Source: Maricaulis sp.
GTDB lineage: Bacteria > Pseudomonadota > Alphaproteobacteria > Caulobacterales > Maricaulaceae
Assembly: GCF_017643475.1 (NCBI RefSeq)
Contig: NZ_JAEPNI010000001.1
Span: forward strand, 682,001-746,000
DNA: 64,000 nucleotides
Direction of reading: 5' to 3'
Below are positions 54,303-62,947 of the stretch, piece by piece. Under the pieces are notes generated by a model. It worked only from the letters and a program-made list of their open reading frames with translations, was not told the DNA's origin and did no database searches. The position numbers and the translations under genes were made by a program. The stretch's first letter is position 1, and each line of letters opens with the position of its first letter.

Positions 54303-55157
54303 ATGCGTGAGTGGGTGCAGCGGCCCGCCCTGTTGGGGGCGGCGTTCTGGTTTGCCGGTTTCGTTGGTGGTTGCAGTCAGGACCAGCCAACCGTCATGTC
54401 TGACATGATCACGGTGCCGCGTGCCGCCTATGACGGGCTTATCACAGCCGAGCGGGTCGATTTCATTGCACTGGACCTCCAGACCGGCCGCAAACTGGTT
54501 CTGGAAGGGTCGCGTATCTATGAACGCCATGCACCCTGGTCGACCTTCAAAATTCCCAACACATTGATCGGCCTGGAGACGGCTGAATGCCTCGATCCGG
54601 AACAGGTGCTGGTCTGGGATGCGGAGCGCTGGCCAGCTGCCGATTTCTGGCCAACGGCGTGGCACGGCGAACATGACCTGGAATCAGCCTTTCGCAATTC
54701 GGTCGTCTGGTATTACCGGCAGCTCGCGCAGTGTGTGGGTGGCGGCCGTTATCAGTCCGTCCTGGCAGACTGGAATTACGGCAATGCCCAGTTGAATGCG
54801 GGTGATGATGCATTCTGGCTTGGCGGCGGATTACAGATCTCGCCCTGGGAGCAGGTGCGCTTTCTGCAGGATTTGCATACCGGCATGATCGAGGTAGCCG
54901 ATTCAGCTCTGCAGCGTCTCGCTACGATCAGCCTGGATGAGGCGTTTGCAACGTCCGGCCTGCGCGGCAAGACAGGGGCCGGCTCCACGCAGGATGGCGC
55001 CTGGGAGGGCTGGTATGTCGGCTATGTTGATGCAGGCGAGGGGGCGGGTGTGGTTTTCGCCCTCTATGCGAGTTCGGACGACTACGCCGACATCCGCGAT
55101 TTCCGACGGGCCTTTGCCGTGGAGTTGTTGACGGATGCCGGCTATCTGCCGAACTAG
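54303..55157 (+). CDS. Class D (OXA-like) beta-lactamase lipoprotein
   Basis: A 284-aa protein with a lipobox (FVGGC). All class D motifs are present: nucleophile Ser80 with Lys83 in STFK, Ser133 in SVV, Tyr159 in YGN, and Lys223 in KTG. A Trp-rich region follows (GWYVGYVDAG). The STFK and YGN motifs are as in OXA enzymes, and the lysine of STFK is the one normally carbamylated. The family also includes penicillin-sensor domains (BlaR/MecR C-termini), but this is free-standing. GAGGGA lies before ATG 54303. Its stop overlaps the convergent regulator's stop by CTAG. Confidence 0.9.
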   Translation: MREWVQRPALLGAAFWFAGFVGGCSQDQPTVMSDMITVPRAAYDGLITAERVDFIALDLQTGRKLVLEGSRIYERHAPWSTFKIPNTLIGLETAECLDPEQVLVWDAERWPAADFWPTAWHGEHDLESAFRNSVVWYYRQLAQCVGGGRYQSVLADWNYGNAQLNAGDDAFWLGGGLQISPWEQVRFLQDLHTGMIEVADSALQRLATISLDEAFATSGLRGKTGAGSTQDGAWEGWYVGYVDAGEGAGVVFALYASSDDYADIRDFRRAFAVELLTDAGYLPN

Positions 55158-55972
55158 GCAGCCACTGTTGGCTGCGCCCGTGACTCGTTAGCTGCGGGTG
55201 AAAACCCCACCATGAACTCGGTCAATGCCGGGCGGTATTTACGACCGATCCGAACCTTCGATCCATTGTTGAGCTCCACCGCATAAACACCGTGCTTGTC
55301 GCTGAGCGTCTTCACGAGGGCACGTGTATTGATGATGCCGGAGCGGTGAATTCGCAGGAAGGCCGATGGATCGAGCGTCTCCTCAAGTTCACGCATGGAA
55401 ATGCGGTGCAGCAACTGGCGATGCTGAAGATGGAAGTACACATAGCCCCGTGCCGCTTCGATCCAGATGATCTCGGATTGCGGTACCCGGATGATCTCGT
55501 TGCGCTGCTTGATCCAGAAATCCTTGAAGTTTGGTGAGGTCGCGCCGGGTGTACGAGATTGCCGGAGCGCTTCAATCGTCTCTGTCATAACTTCAATTCG
55601 AGCGGCCGCTTCGCGTTCGCGAAGTTGCGTGTCCAATCGTCGAACTGTTTCTTCCAATCGCACTGGATTAACCGGCCGCAGGATAAAATCGGAAGCGCCC
55701 ATATCAAACGCAGGTGCTGCCATCTCAGGAAGATTGCTGCACAAAACGACCAACGGGTACATGCCGACTTCGTTCAATTCGCGCGTGATGCGTTCAAACT
55801 CGAAACCATCGGCGTCCAGGAAAAGGACATCCGGGTTTAATTCCTTGCAGGCTGTTACTAAGGCCCGACCTGAGCGATAACATTCGACAGATCGAACCCG
55901 CGGGAAACCGATCAGCGCATCACGCAGGTGTTCGGCCTGAGAGATGCTCGATTCGTAAGCGACCATTCGCAT
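55154..55972 (-). CDS. LytTR-type response regulator with an atypical receiver domain
   Basis: A 272-aa regulator. Residues 1-120 resemble a CheY receiver with a possible phospho-acceptor Asp53 (LFLDADG). The usual acidic pair in strand 1 is reduced to one Glu7 (VAYES), and the conserved lysine of strand 5 is Arg (FILRPVNP). A coiled linker follows (ERE...MTETIEAL). The LytTR DNA-binding domain covers about 150-255 (FWIKQRNEIIRVPQSEIIWIEA, YVYFHL, FLRIHRSGIIN, RIGRKYRPALTEF). ATG 55972 has GAGGA upstream. No histidine kinase gene is adjacent. It is divergent from the orphan TonB receptor at 56548, a possible target. Confidence 0.88.
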   Translation of the reverse strand: MRMVAYESSISQAEHLRDALIGFPRVRSVECYRSGRALVTACKELNPDVLFLDADGFEFERITRELNEVGMYPLVVLCSNLPEMAAPAFDMGASDFILRPVNPVRLEETVRRLDTQLREREAAARIEVMTETIEALRQSRTPGATSPNFKDFWIKQRNEIIRVPQSEIIWIEAARGYVYFHLQHRQLLHRISMRELEETLDPSAFLRIHRSGIINTRALVKTLSDKHGVYAVELNNGSKVRIGRKYRPALTEFMVGFSPAANESRAQPTVAA

Positions 55973-56547
55973 TTTTTAGTCCTCAACAATGGTGGCGCCA
56001 ATTTCCTGGCGCCCTGCCTTTCGACATCCATTCCGAGAGATCCCCACCCTACAGAACTTGGGTCAACTCGCCCTCCGGAACGCTCCATCGACACAGAAAA
56101 CTCACAGCCGTTGGTCGATCCTCCCAAGCATTGAGGGCACGAAAATGGTCGCTCGTTCAGGCTGGGGTTGTCAACGGCAGATCGCCTGACGCTGTCGCGA
56201 TATTCATGAAATATTGTTCAGCAAAGGGACCGGAAAAGCCGCAAGTCCTGTCGTTCGGGGGGCGGGGTCAGCCGTTCGACGATGCCCTGATTCTTTTGTT
56301 ACAATTTAAGGCCGCTTTATGCTTGCCGCCCTGGATTTGGCGCGCGTCATTATCTGTTCGTGATTGCAAACCCGGCTTGTGACGCAAGCCCGAGGTTCGT
56401 CACATTACGGTTTCGTTGTGCTCGATCCATGCGGCCTTGTCCCCTTTGCGCGGGGGCGGATCGTATCGGTACAAGCGGGTCGACCACCTCTGTCGTGATC
56501 AATCTAAGCCCTTTCAGTAAGGGCAGGACTGCTACCGAGGGGTACTT
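55973..56547. other. 575-bp intergenic region upstream of the orphan TonB receptor
   Basis: No gene supported by a start signal is seen here. Near its right end a 6-bp hairpin (gccctt-tcagt-aagggc, 56508-56524) lies just before the GAGGGG ribosome site, which could affect translation. The length suggests a long leader or several regulatory sites, but I cannot define them. Confidence 0.5.
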
Positions 56548-59500
56548 ATGCAATTCAAAGATAAAAACGGTATGCTGGCGTCGACCATGCTGGCTGGCCT
56601 TTCAGCGCTGAGCCTGGGCGTCGCTCCGGCATATGCGCAAGATGTTGAGCAAATCGATCCAGACGCTCAGCAAGGGGAAACTGCGCCGCAGGACCGTATT
56701 ACGGTAACCGGTTCACGTATCCGTCGCGATGCATTCTCGTCCGCGCAGCCGCTTCAGGTTGTTGATGCTGAAAGCGCTGTTCAGCTGGGTGCTGTCGACG
56801 CTGCTGCCATCATCGCTCAGTCAACTACGTTGAGTGGCGAGCAGATTGGTGCCGCCATTAACACTGCTTCCGGTCAGTCGAATGCCACCGAAATTCCGCC
56901 GGATGGTGGTGTCGGTTCCCAGAACGTTGGTTTGCGTGGCCTCGATGCCGAGCGTACTCTTGTTCTGATGAATGGTCGTCGTCTCGCGCCTGCAGGTGTA
57001 GGGGGGGCTCCGACGCGCCCTGACCTGGGTTTGATCCCGTCGTCCCTCATCGATCGTGTTGAGATTCTGACCGGTGGTGCGTCGTCGATTTATGGTGCGG
57101 ATGCTGTTGCTGGTGTCGTAAACATCATTACGAAGACCGAAACGGAAGGAATGGAAATCGACTTCTTCCGTTCATTCCCGGAAGTCGGCGGTGGTGTTGA
57201 ATCTCGCGCCTCCTTCGTCATCGGACAATCCTCGGACAACGGTTACATCAACTTCGCGGCGGAGTACTTCCAGCGCACCGCGACCCGCTTTACCGATATG
57301 CCGGGCCCTCATTGTGATGTCGATATTCGTGACATCTTTGTCGATGGCGAGTTTAACAATCGCCAGACTCTCTGCGTGAGTTTCTTCCCGGACAATGCGT
57401 ATTCGACTTCCAACAATGGCGAGCTGTGGTTCTATCAGCCTGGTCAGACGGGAACGTTTACGGATCTGAACGGAGCCACTGTCTCCATCGATGATTGGGT
57501 ATTCCGCACCGATGGTATCTGGGCCGGGGACCAGGTTGGAGCCGTCTTTGACCGTTTCCTCTGGGCTGTTGATTCAGCGCCTGGTTACAATGCGCCGCAG
57601 CAATTCGGTGAATTCAACGACAATGACGAACGTCTCAATGCTGACTTCCGCCAGGCTGTCCAAACCTTCTCCTTCGTCACGACAGGTGAGATGGACCTGG
57701 ACATCACGGATAGCTTTGCTCCGACCTTCTTCTTTGAACAGTTCTACTCAAATCGTCAGACGCGTTCCCGCGCTATGGGCGAGCAGGCTCTGCCGGAACT
57801 GCCAGGCTTCATTCCGGAGCTGAACGCGGCCGGAGATGACTGGGTTCGTGATGGAAACGGTGATGTTGTTCTCGTCGACAACCCGCTGAACCCGTTCCCT
57901 GAGGACGGTGAAGGTATCTTCATCATGGATGAAGACTTCACTCAGATTCGTGAAGCTGAAGTTGAACAGATCCGCTTCGTCGGCGGTTTCCGCGGCGATA
58001 TCGGCCAGCTCTTCGGCATTGGTTCGAACTGGGAATATGAAGCTTTTGGTTCCTATGATCGTTCTTTGGGCTATCAGGCTCAGGAAGTTCTGTTCTCGCC
58101 GAATATCGTTCTGGGTTCCCAGTACGTCTTTCTTGATAATGACGGCACGCTGTCTTGTGGTATCCCGCAGGGCTTGCCGGGTGGTTTCTCCAATCAGGGT
58201 TCCCCGACTGTTAACTTCAACATGTGGCCGGACAGCACAGTCGACCGCTGTCAGCCGATTGACTGGTTCGCGCCGAGCGTTCTTGAAAACGGTGCCTTCG
58301 CAACTGACTCCGAGCGCGATTTTGTCACCGCCCTGCGGACAAACCGCACGACGGTTGAGCAGGTTATCTTTGGTGGCTTCGTCTCCGGCGATCTCTGGGA
58401 GATGCCGGGTGGTGTTGTCGGTTCCGCCTTCGGTATGGAATACCGCATCGATAAGATCGACAGCTCCAATGATGTGACGGTTACCCGCGGTCTGCAGGCG
58501 ACTGAGACACTTCAGTCCGAAGCAAACGCGGCGGGCGAGACCTGGCAGCGTGACATTTTCGGCGAGATCAGCCTGCCGCTGATTTCCAATGTTCCGTTCA
58601 TTCAGGATCTGAGCGTGGATCTGTCGGCCCGTCATACCGAAGAGAAGAACTTCGGTGGTGAAACCACGTACGGTGTTCGGTCTTTCTGGCAGGTCAATGA
58701 CTGGCTTGCGTTGCGCGGTTCCTACAACACGGCCTTCCGTGCTCCGAACCTGCGCGAACAGTTCCTGGCCGATAATGCCTCCGGCACGACGGCCTCTGGT
58801 GGCGACCCGTGTCGGGTTCCGGCTTTGGCTCGTGTAGACACCAATAATGATGGCGTCTTCGAATACGATGCGACCCAGGACACGCGTTCTGCCAACCTGT
58901 TGGCACAGTGTGTGGCTTCCGGTGCCGACCCGACCGCTCTGGCCCTGGCGAGCACGAGCTCGGTCTCCGTGCCGGTTCTCACCTCGGGTAATGTCGAACT
59001 GATGCCGGAGACGGCCGAAACGGTCACCGCCGGTTTTGTTATCCAGCCGGACACCGACTGGAACCCCGCGTTTGACTTCCTGTTCGACGACTTCTCCGCG
59101 TCTGTCACCTACTGGGGTGTTCAGATTGAGGACACAGTCGAAGAACTCTCCGCCGGTTCTGTGATTGGCGGATGTTTCAACGGTCAGACCCCGACGCTGT
59201 CCAGCGCCCTGTGTGAGCGCATCGAGCGACTGAACACGGGTAACCCGGCTCTGAACGGCCTTGCGTCTGTCACCATTGACTTTGTCAACCGCGGCATCAT
59301 CGAGACTGATGGCCTGGACGTGAACTTGCGCTTTGGTCGCGAGTTCAATGTGATGGACCGTGATTTCTACGTGTCACTCACATCCAACAACTCCTATGTC
59401 TTCTCCTACAAGGAGCAGGCGCAGGCTGGAGATCCGTTTGATCAGGATGTTGGCGAGGACTTCCGTCCGCGCTGGACGTCTGACCACAACTTCACGGTCA

Positions 59501-59883
59501 TGCAAGGTGATTGGTCCTGGAACTGGCAGATGCGCTACACCTCTGGTGTCGGAACGCGTGATCGCCAAGACCAGTTCTTCCCGGATGGCTTTGTCGGTGG
59601 TTCTGTATGGTGTGAGTGGTCGAACCCGAATGACCGCTCGAATCCGGTCAACAACTGTACGGTTTCGGTCCTCGAGGGCATCGACAATTACTGGCAGCAC
59701 AACACGTCTCTCACCTTCGAGCGCGAAACGTGGCGTATGACGGTCGGCGTTGCCAACGTCTTCAACGAGCTGGTCCGCATCGACAGCAGCTCCGGCATTC
59801 GTAACCGTAATGGCTACGTTGTCGGTGGCCGCTATGACACTGGTGGTCGTCGCGCGTTCGTAAGCTTGAACAAGCGCTTCTAA
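56548..59883 (+). CDS. TonB-dependent receptor (large, RagA/oar-like or sugar-class), orphan
   Basis: A 1111-aa receptor: signal peptide (LAGLSALSLGVAPAYAQ), an N-terminal segment RITVTGSRIRRDAFSSAQPLQVVDAES, the plug with GLRGLDAERTLVLMNGRRLAP, IDRVEILTGGASSIYGADAVAGVVNIITK, and a long barrel with many aromatic strands. It ends in a strand with a basic-aromatic close (RRAFVSLNKRF). The GSRIRR and SSIYGADAVAGVVNI motifs mark the broad CirA/OMP group common in Caulobacterales. Its neighbours (LytTR regulator, Lrp) do not define a substrate. GAGGGGTAC lies before ATG 56548. Confidence 0.92.
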   Translation: MQFKDKNGMLASTMLAGLSALSLGVAPAYAQDVEQIDPDAQQGETAPQDRITVTGSRIRRDAFSSAQPLQVVDAESAVQLGAVDAAAIIAQSTTLSGEQIGAAINTASGQSNATEIPPDGGVGSQNVGLRGLDAERTLVLMNGRRLAPAGVGGAPTRPDLGLIPSSLIDRVEILTGGASSIYGADAVAGVVNIITKTETEGMEIDFFRSFPEVGGGVESRASFVIGQSSDNGYINFAAEYFQRTATRFTDMPGPHCDVDIRDIFVDGEFNNRQTLCVSFFPDNAYSTSNNGELWFYQPGQTGTFTDLNGATVSIDDWVFRTDGIWAGDQVGAVFDRFLWAVDSAPGYNAPQQFGEFNDNDERLNADFRQAVQTFSFVTTGEMDLDITDSFAPTFFFEQFYSNRQTRSRAMGEQALPELPGFIPELNAAGDDWVRDGNGDVVLVDNPLNPFPEDGEGIFIMDEDFTQIREAEVEQIRFVGGFRGDIGQLFGIGSNWEYEAFGSYDRSLGYQAQEVLFSPNIVLGSQYVFLDNDGTLSCGIPQGLPGGFSNQGSPTVNFNMWPDSTVDRCQPIDWFAPSVLENGAFATDSERDFVTALRTNRTTVEQVIFGGFVSGDLWEMPGGVVGSAFGMEYRIDKIDSSNDVTVTRGLQATETLQSEANAAGETWQRDIFGEISLPLISNVPFIQDLSVDLSARHTEEKNFGGETTYGVRSFWQVNDWLALRGSYNTAFRAPNLREQFLADNASGTTASGGDPCRVPALARVDTNNDGVFEYDATQDTRSANLLAQCVASGADPTALALASTSSVSVPVLTSGNVELMPETAETVTAGFVIQPDTDWNPAFDFLFDDFSASVTYWGVQIEDTVEELSAGSVIGGCFNGQTPTLSSALCERIERLNTGNPALNGLASVTIDFVNRGIIETDGLDVNLRFGREFNVMDRDFYVSLTSNNSYVFSYKEQAQAGDPFDQDVGEDFRPRWTSDHNFTVMQGDWSWNWQMRYTSGVGTRDRQDQFFPDGFVGGSVWCEWSNPNDRSNPVNNCTVSVLEGIDNYWQHNTSLTFERETWRMTVGVANVFNELVRIDSSSGIRNRNGYVVGGRYDTGGRRAFVSLNKRF

Positions 59884-59890
59884 GAACCAG

Positions 59891-59927
59891 CACCCCGGGC
59901 GGATTTGCCCTCTGCCCGGGGTGTTGT
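59891..59927 (+). terminator. Terminator-like hairpin after the orphan TonB receptor
   Basis: A perfect 10-bp stem (caccccgggc / gcccggggtg) with a 13-base loop starts 7 bp after the stop codon, followed by only a short ttgtt, so efficiency may be moderate. Confidence 0.65.
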
Positions 59928-59967
59928 TCGAGCTTGGTATTTCACGACCTTACCCCGCTTGAAGCGA

Positions 59968-59994
59968 GAACCTCGCCAGTTGCTGGCGGGGTTC
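59968..59994 (-). terminator. Hairpin at the 3' end of the Lrp-family gene
   Basis: gaacctcgccag-ttg-ctggcggggttc forms a 12-bp stem with one G-T pair, 3 bp beyond the stop codon of the regulator at 59998. No long T-run follows on the minus strand. Confidence 0.5.
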
Positions 59995-59997
59995 TTG

Positions 59998-60480
59998 TCA
60001 TTTGACCGGGAGTTCTGTGGTGTTCTTGATCGCCTCCATGGCGAAACTGGCGCTGACATCTGACAAGGGGGCGATGGTGATCAGGCGTTTGTAGACCTCG
60101 TCATAATCCTTCACATCCGGCACCACGATCTTGAGCAGATAGTCGATATCCCCGCCCATGCGGTAGAATTCGACGACCTCCGGCATGCGCGAGACCCCGT
60201 CCGCGAAACGGCGTAGCCATTCGCCGTCGTGATTGCTGGTCCGTACCGAAATGAAGAGCGTCGCATTCAGGCCCAGAAGGTCGGGATCAAGCAGGGCGAC
60301 ACGTTTGCGGATATAGCCGGCATCGGTCAGCCGCTTGATGCGGCGGGTCGTCGGCGTGGCGCTCAGGCCAATCGTATCAGCGATTTCCTGCACGGTACGG
60401 TCAGAATCGGTTTGCAATAACTCAAGAATGGATCGGTCGTGGTGATCGAGTGACATATTTTCGGCCATGATAGTGTTCAT
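59998..60480 (-). CDS. Lrp/AsnC-family transcriptional regulator
   Basis: A 160-aa (or shorter) regulator: winged helix (LDHHDRSILELLQTDSDRTVQEIADTIGLSATPTTRRIKRLTDAGYI), then the RAM ligand-binding domain (LLGLNATLFISVRTSNHDGEWLRRFAD, MPEVVEFYRMGGDIDYLLKIVVPD, and SASFAMEAIKNTTELPV). Members bind amino acids. Starts at 60480, 60468 and 60456 are possible; the last (SLDHHDRS) fits the usual family N-terminus, but none has a good ribosome site. It is divergent from the class V aminotransferase, with an inverted repeat between, so it probably controls that gene and itself. Confidence 0.92.
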   Translation of the reverse strand: MNTIMAENMSLDHHDRSILELLQTDSDRTVQEIADTIGLSATPTTRRIKRLTDAGYIRKRVALLDPDLLGLNATLFISVRTSNHDGEWLRRFADGVSRMPEVVEFYRMGGDIDYLLKIVVPDVKDYDEVYKRLITIAPLSDVSASFAMEAIKNTTELPVK

Positions 60481-60517
60481 CGCTATTTTAGGCGTGTTGT
60501 CTGGCTGAAGATAGCGA
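60480..60517. promoter_or_regulatory. Inverted repeat between Lrp-family and aminotransferase genes
   Basis: TCGCTAT (60480-60486) and ATAGCGA (60511-60517) form a 7-bp inverted repeat, 31 bp between starts (three helical turns), suited to two Lrp-type dimers. A second motif, AGCGAAAAACGCT (60513-60525), overlaps the right arm. Confidence 0.5.
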
Positions 60518-60573
60518 AAAACGCTCCCTGATTGGCGCTAGATTATTTCCCGGGCAGCTACTCGGGCAAAATC

Positions 60574-62166
60574 ATGGACGGTCAGATCTCGGAAATCGCT
60601 GGATGGGCTTCGGTCCGTTCTGGTCTGGTGGGCGTGACCGCCACGCTGCGCACGCCCTATGGCGAGCGTCCTCTAATTTATGCTGATTTCACCGCTTCGG
60701 GCCGTGCCTTGCGCCAGGTCGAGGACGCAGTCGCGGATCTGCACACGCTCTACGCCAACCCGCACACCGAGGACAGCGAGACCGGTCGCGCCTCGGGTGC
60801 CTGGCTGCGCGAGGCAGAAGCTGTGATCCGGCGCTGTATAAATGCAGACGAGGGTGATGCGCTGATCACCTGCGCTTCAGGCGCAACCGGTGCCATCCAC
60901 AAACTGCAGGAAATCCTGGGCATCACCTTGCCGCCGGCCAGTGCCGACCGACTGGCGAGCCTCGAGGTTAAGGATCGCCCGGTCGTTTTCATCGGTCCTT
61001 ATGAACACCATTCCAACGAGTTGAGCTGGCGTGAAAGCCTGGCGGAGGTCGTGACGGTGCCGCTCAATGAATGCGGCGATGTCGATTTGATGGCGTTGGA
61101 AGAAGCGCTGCATGATCCGGCCTATGAGGGGCGCTTGAAAATTGGCGCCTTCTCGGCAGCCTCCAATGTGACCGGGCTCAAGACCGATCTGGTCAATCTT
61201 GCGCAGCTCCTGCACGAACATGATGCCATTTTGTGTGTCGATGCCGCAGCAAGCGCGCCCTATGCGCGAATCGACATGCATCCGGCCGAGCATCAGAACG
61301 CACAGGTCGACGCAGTGTATTTCTCGCCGCACAAATTCCTAGGCGGGCCCGGGGCATGCGGCGTGCTGGCCTTCAGCAAATCCCTTTATCGCAAAGACCT
61401 TCCTCCCACCCAGAGCGCAGGCGGCACGGTGCGTTATGTCTGGAAGGATGGACATGACTTTATCGAGGATGTGGAAGCGCGTGAGCGCGCTGGGACGCCG
61501 GGCGTGCCCCAGGTTGTACGCGCTGCGCTGGCGATGCAGATCCAGGCCGAGATCGGTTTTGAGTTGATCGAAGATCGGGAGCAGGCTGCCCTGATGAGGG
61601 CCTTTGAAGTCTGGAGGGACAATCCCGGTATCGAGATCCTGGGGCCGGAATGTCCGACGCGTCGGCTGGGCATCGTCTCCTTCAATATCCGTGACCGGAA
61701 GGGCGAGCTGGTTCATCCGCGCCTGGTTACGGTTCTGCTCAATGATCTGTTCGGAATCCAGTCACGAGCAGGGTGTTCCTGCGCTGGGCCCTATGGACAT
61801 GACCTGCTGGGCATTAGCGACGAGGATACGCAACGGATCCGTGCCAAGGTGCTGGACGGTGAAGCCGGCGCTCGTCCGGGCTGGTGCCGGGTCAGCCTGC
61901 ATTGGGCCATGAGCGAGGAGGAGATTGGCTATCTCATCGAGGCAATTGGTTTCCTGGGTCAGCATGGCTGGAAATTTGTCGAGCAGTACCGCTTCGACCC
62001 GGCCAGCGGGCAGTGGGAGCACAAGACCTGTCGGGCCGCTCGCACGCCGGTTTTTCCGAGCTCGATTCTGACATCGACCCCGCGCGAGATGACGCGGTCG
62101 CGGTCGCGGCCGGTGCGGGAGCTGATGCGAGAGGCCCTGTCTGTCGCCAACAGCGCTGTGCTTTAG
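60574..62166 (+). CDS. Aminotransferase class V / cysteine-desulfurase-like PLP enzyme
   Basis: A 530-aa fold-I PLP protein, longer than the usual 400-aa desulfurases. It has YADFTASGRALRQVEDAV (the class V start), ASGATGAIHKL for cofactor phosphate binding, EHHSNELSW, CVDAAASAPYARID, and PLP lysine in FSPHKFLGGPGACGVL. Later, QSRAGCSCAGPYGHDLL has two cysteines at the loop where SufS/CsdA carry the persulfide Cys, but the sequence context differs, so desulfurase activity is uncertain. The C-terminus is unusually basic (RSRSRPVRELMREAL). ATG 60574 has a weak site; the TTG at 60532 is the alternative. Divergent Lrp-family control is likely. Confidence 0.85.
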   Translation: MDGQISEIAGWASVRSGLVGVTATLRTPYGERPLIYADFTASGRALRQVEDAVADLHTLYANPHTEDSETGRASGAWLREAEAVIRRCINADEGDALITCASGATGAIHKLQEILGITLPPASADRLASLEVKDRPVVFIGPYEHHSNELSWRESLAEVVTVPLNECGDVDLMALEEALHDPAYEGRLKIGAFSAASNVTGLKTDLVNLAQLLHEHDAILCVDAAASAPYARIDMHPAEHQNAQVDAVYFSPHKFLGGPGACGVLAFSKSLYRKDLPPTQSAGGTVRYVWKDGHDFIEDVEARERAGTPGVPQVVRAALAMQIQAEIGFELIEDREQAALMRAFEVWRDNPGIEILGPECPTRRLGIVSFNIRDRKGELVHPRLVTVLLNDLFGIQSRAGCSCAGPYGHDLLGISDEDTQRIRAKVLDGEAGARPGWCRVSLHWAMSEEEIGYLIEAIGFLGQHGWKFVEQYRFDPASGQWEHKTCRAARTPVFPSSILTSTPREMTRSRSRPVRELMREALSVANSAVL

Positions 62167-62341
62167 CCCGGCATCCGGTGCGCAGAGTTTTCCGTCGATT
62201 GTCCAAGCCTGTCCATATCGCGTTCAGCTAGCTGGACGGTCCCTGAATGACGGGCTCAGCATACGCTCATCGAGCCTTCCGTATTTCTGTACATGCCTTC
62301 GATGCATCGGGCGTCAGGCACACCAGTTACGGAGTAAGTTC

Positions 62342-62854
62342 ATGAATATGCGTTTTGTCCTCGCCAGTGCCCTCGCTGCAGTCTCTGTTTTCGGCGCGGC
62401 CGATGCAGCCGAGGCCCAGTCCCGCAACCGGGTCACGGTCCAGCAGGACGGCTATCAAAACGAGATCGCTGGTCGCCAGGGTGGTTATGGCCAACGCATG
62501 GTGATCCGCCAGCGCGGTGGCCGCCAGCACGTCACCATCATCCAGGACGGCGCGCGCAATGGCACGACGGTGGGACAGAGTGGCTATTACAATCAGTCGC
62601 ATGTCGACCAGTATGGCCGGGACAATGATACCGTCATCGGACAGGATGGTGTCGACAATTACAGCTACAGCCGCCAGACCGGTCGCCGCAATATCGTCGG
62701 TGTGTCCCAGATGGGTCGCAACAACACTGCCGTGACGGACCAGTTCGGCAACAACAACGGTGCCGGCATCATCCAGGTCGGCGATGGCCACAACGCCACT
62801 ATTCGTCAGTCCGGCAATGGCAATGTAACGCTGGTTATCCAGGGTGATCACTAG
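62342..62854 (+). CDS. Curlin-repeat secreted amyloid-like protein (CsgA/CsgB type)
   Basis: A 170-aa secreted protein: signal peptide (MRFVLASALAAVSVFGAADAAEA), then about eleven imperfect repeats of 10-13 residues with a Q-x-G-x2-N pattern (QQDGYQN, IIQDGARN, VGQSGYYN, DQYGRDN, IGQDGVDN, RQTGRRN, SQMGRNN, TDQFGNNN, IQVGDGHN, RQSGNGN). This is the curlin pattern, whose repeats stack as a beta-helix in amyloid fibres. Start at ATG 62342 with GGAG upstream (or 62348). No csgD, E, F, G or second curlin gene is present within 1 kb on either side, so secretion must depend on genes elsewhere. Confidence 0.88.
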   Translation: MNMRFVLASALAAVSVFGAADAAEAQSRNRVTVQQDGYQNEIAGRQGGYGQRMVIRQRGGRQHVTIIQDGARNGTTVGQSGYYNQSHVDQYGRDNDTVIGQDGVDNYSYSRQTGRRNIVGVSQMGRNNTAVTDQFGNNNGAGIIQVGDGHNATIRQSGNGNVTLVIQGDH

Positions 62855-62947
62855 GCCCGGTTCGCAGTCAGGCCGATGCCATGGCGTCGGCCTCCGCGAT
62901 CAACACATCATGAGTCGGTGTTCGTACACCGGCTTTTGGTTGCCTGC

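Noticed and set aside
55973-56547. Small gene or riboswitch before the orphan TonB receptor
   Set aside because: Frames lack ribosome sites, and no known riboswitch core was recognised. Only one short hairpin is clear.
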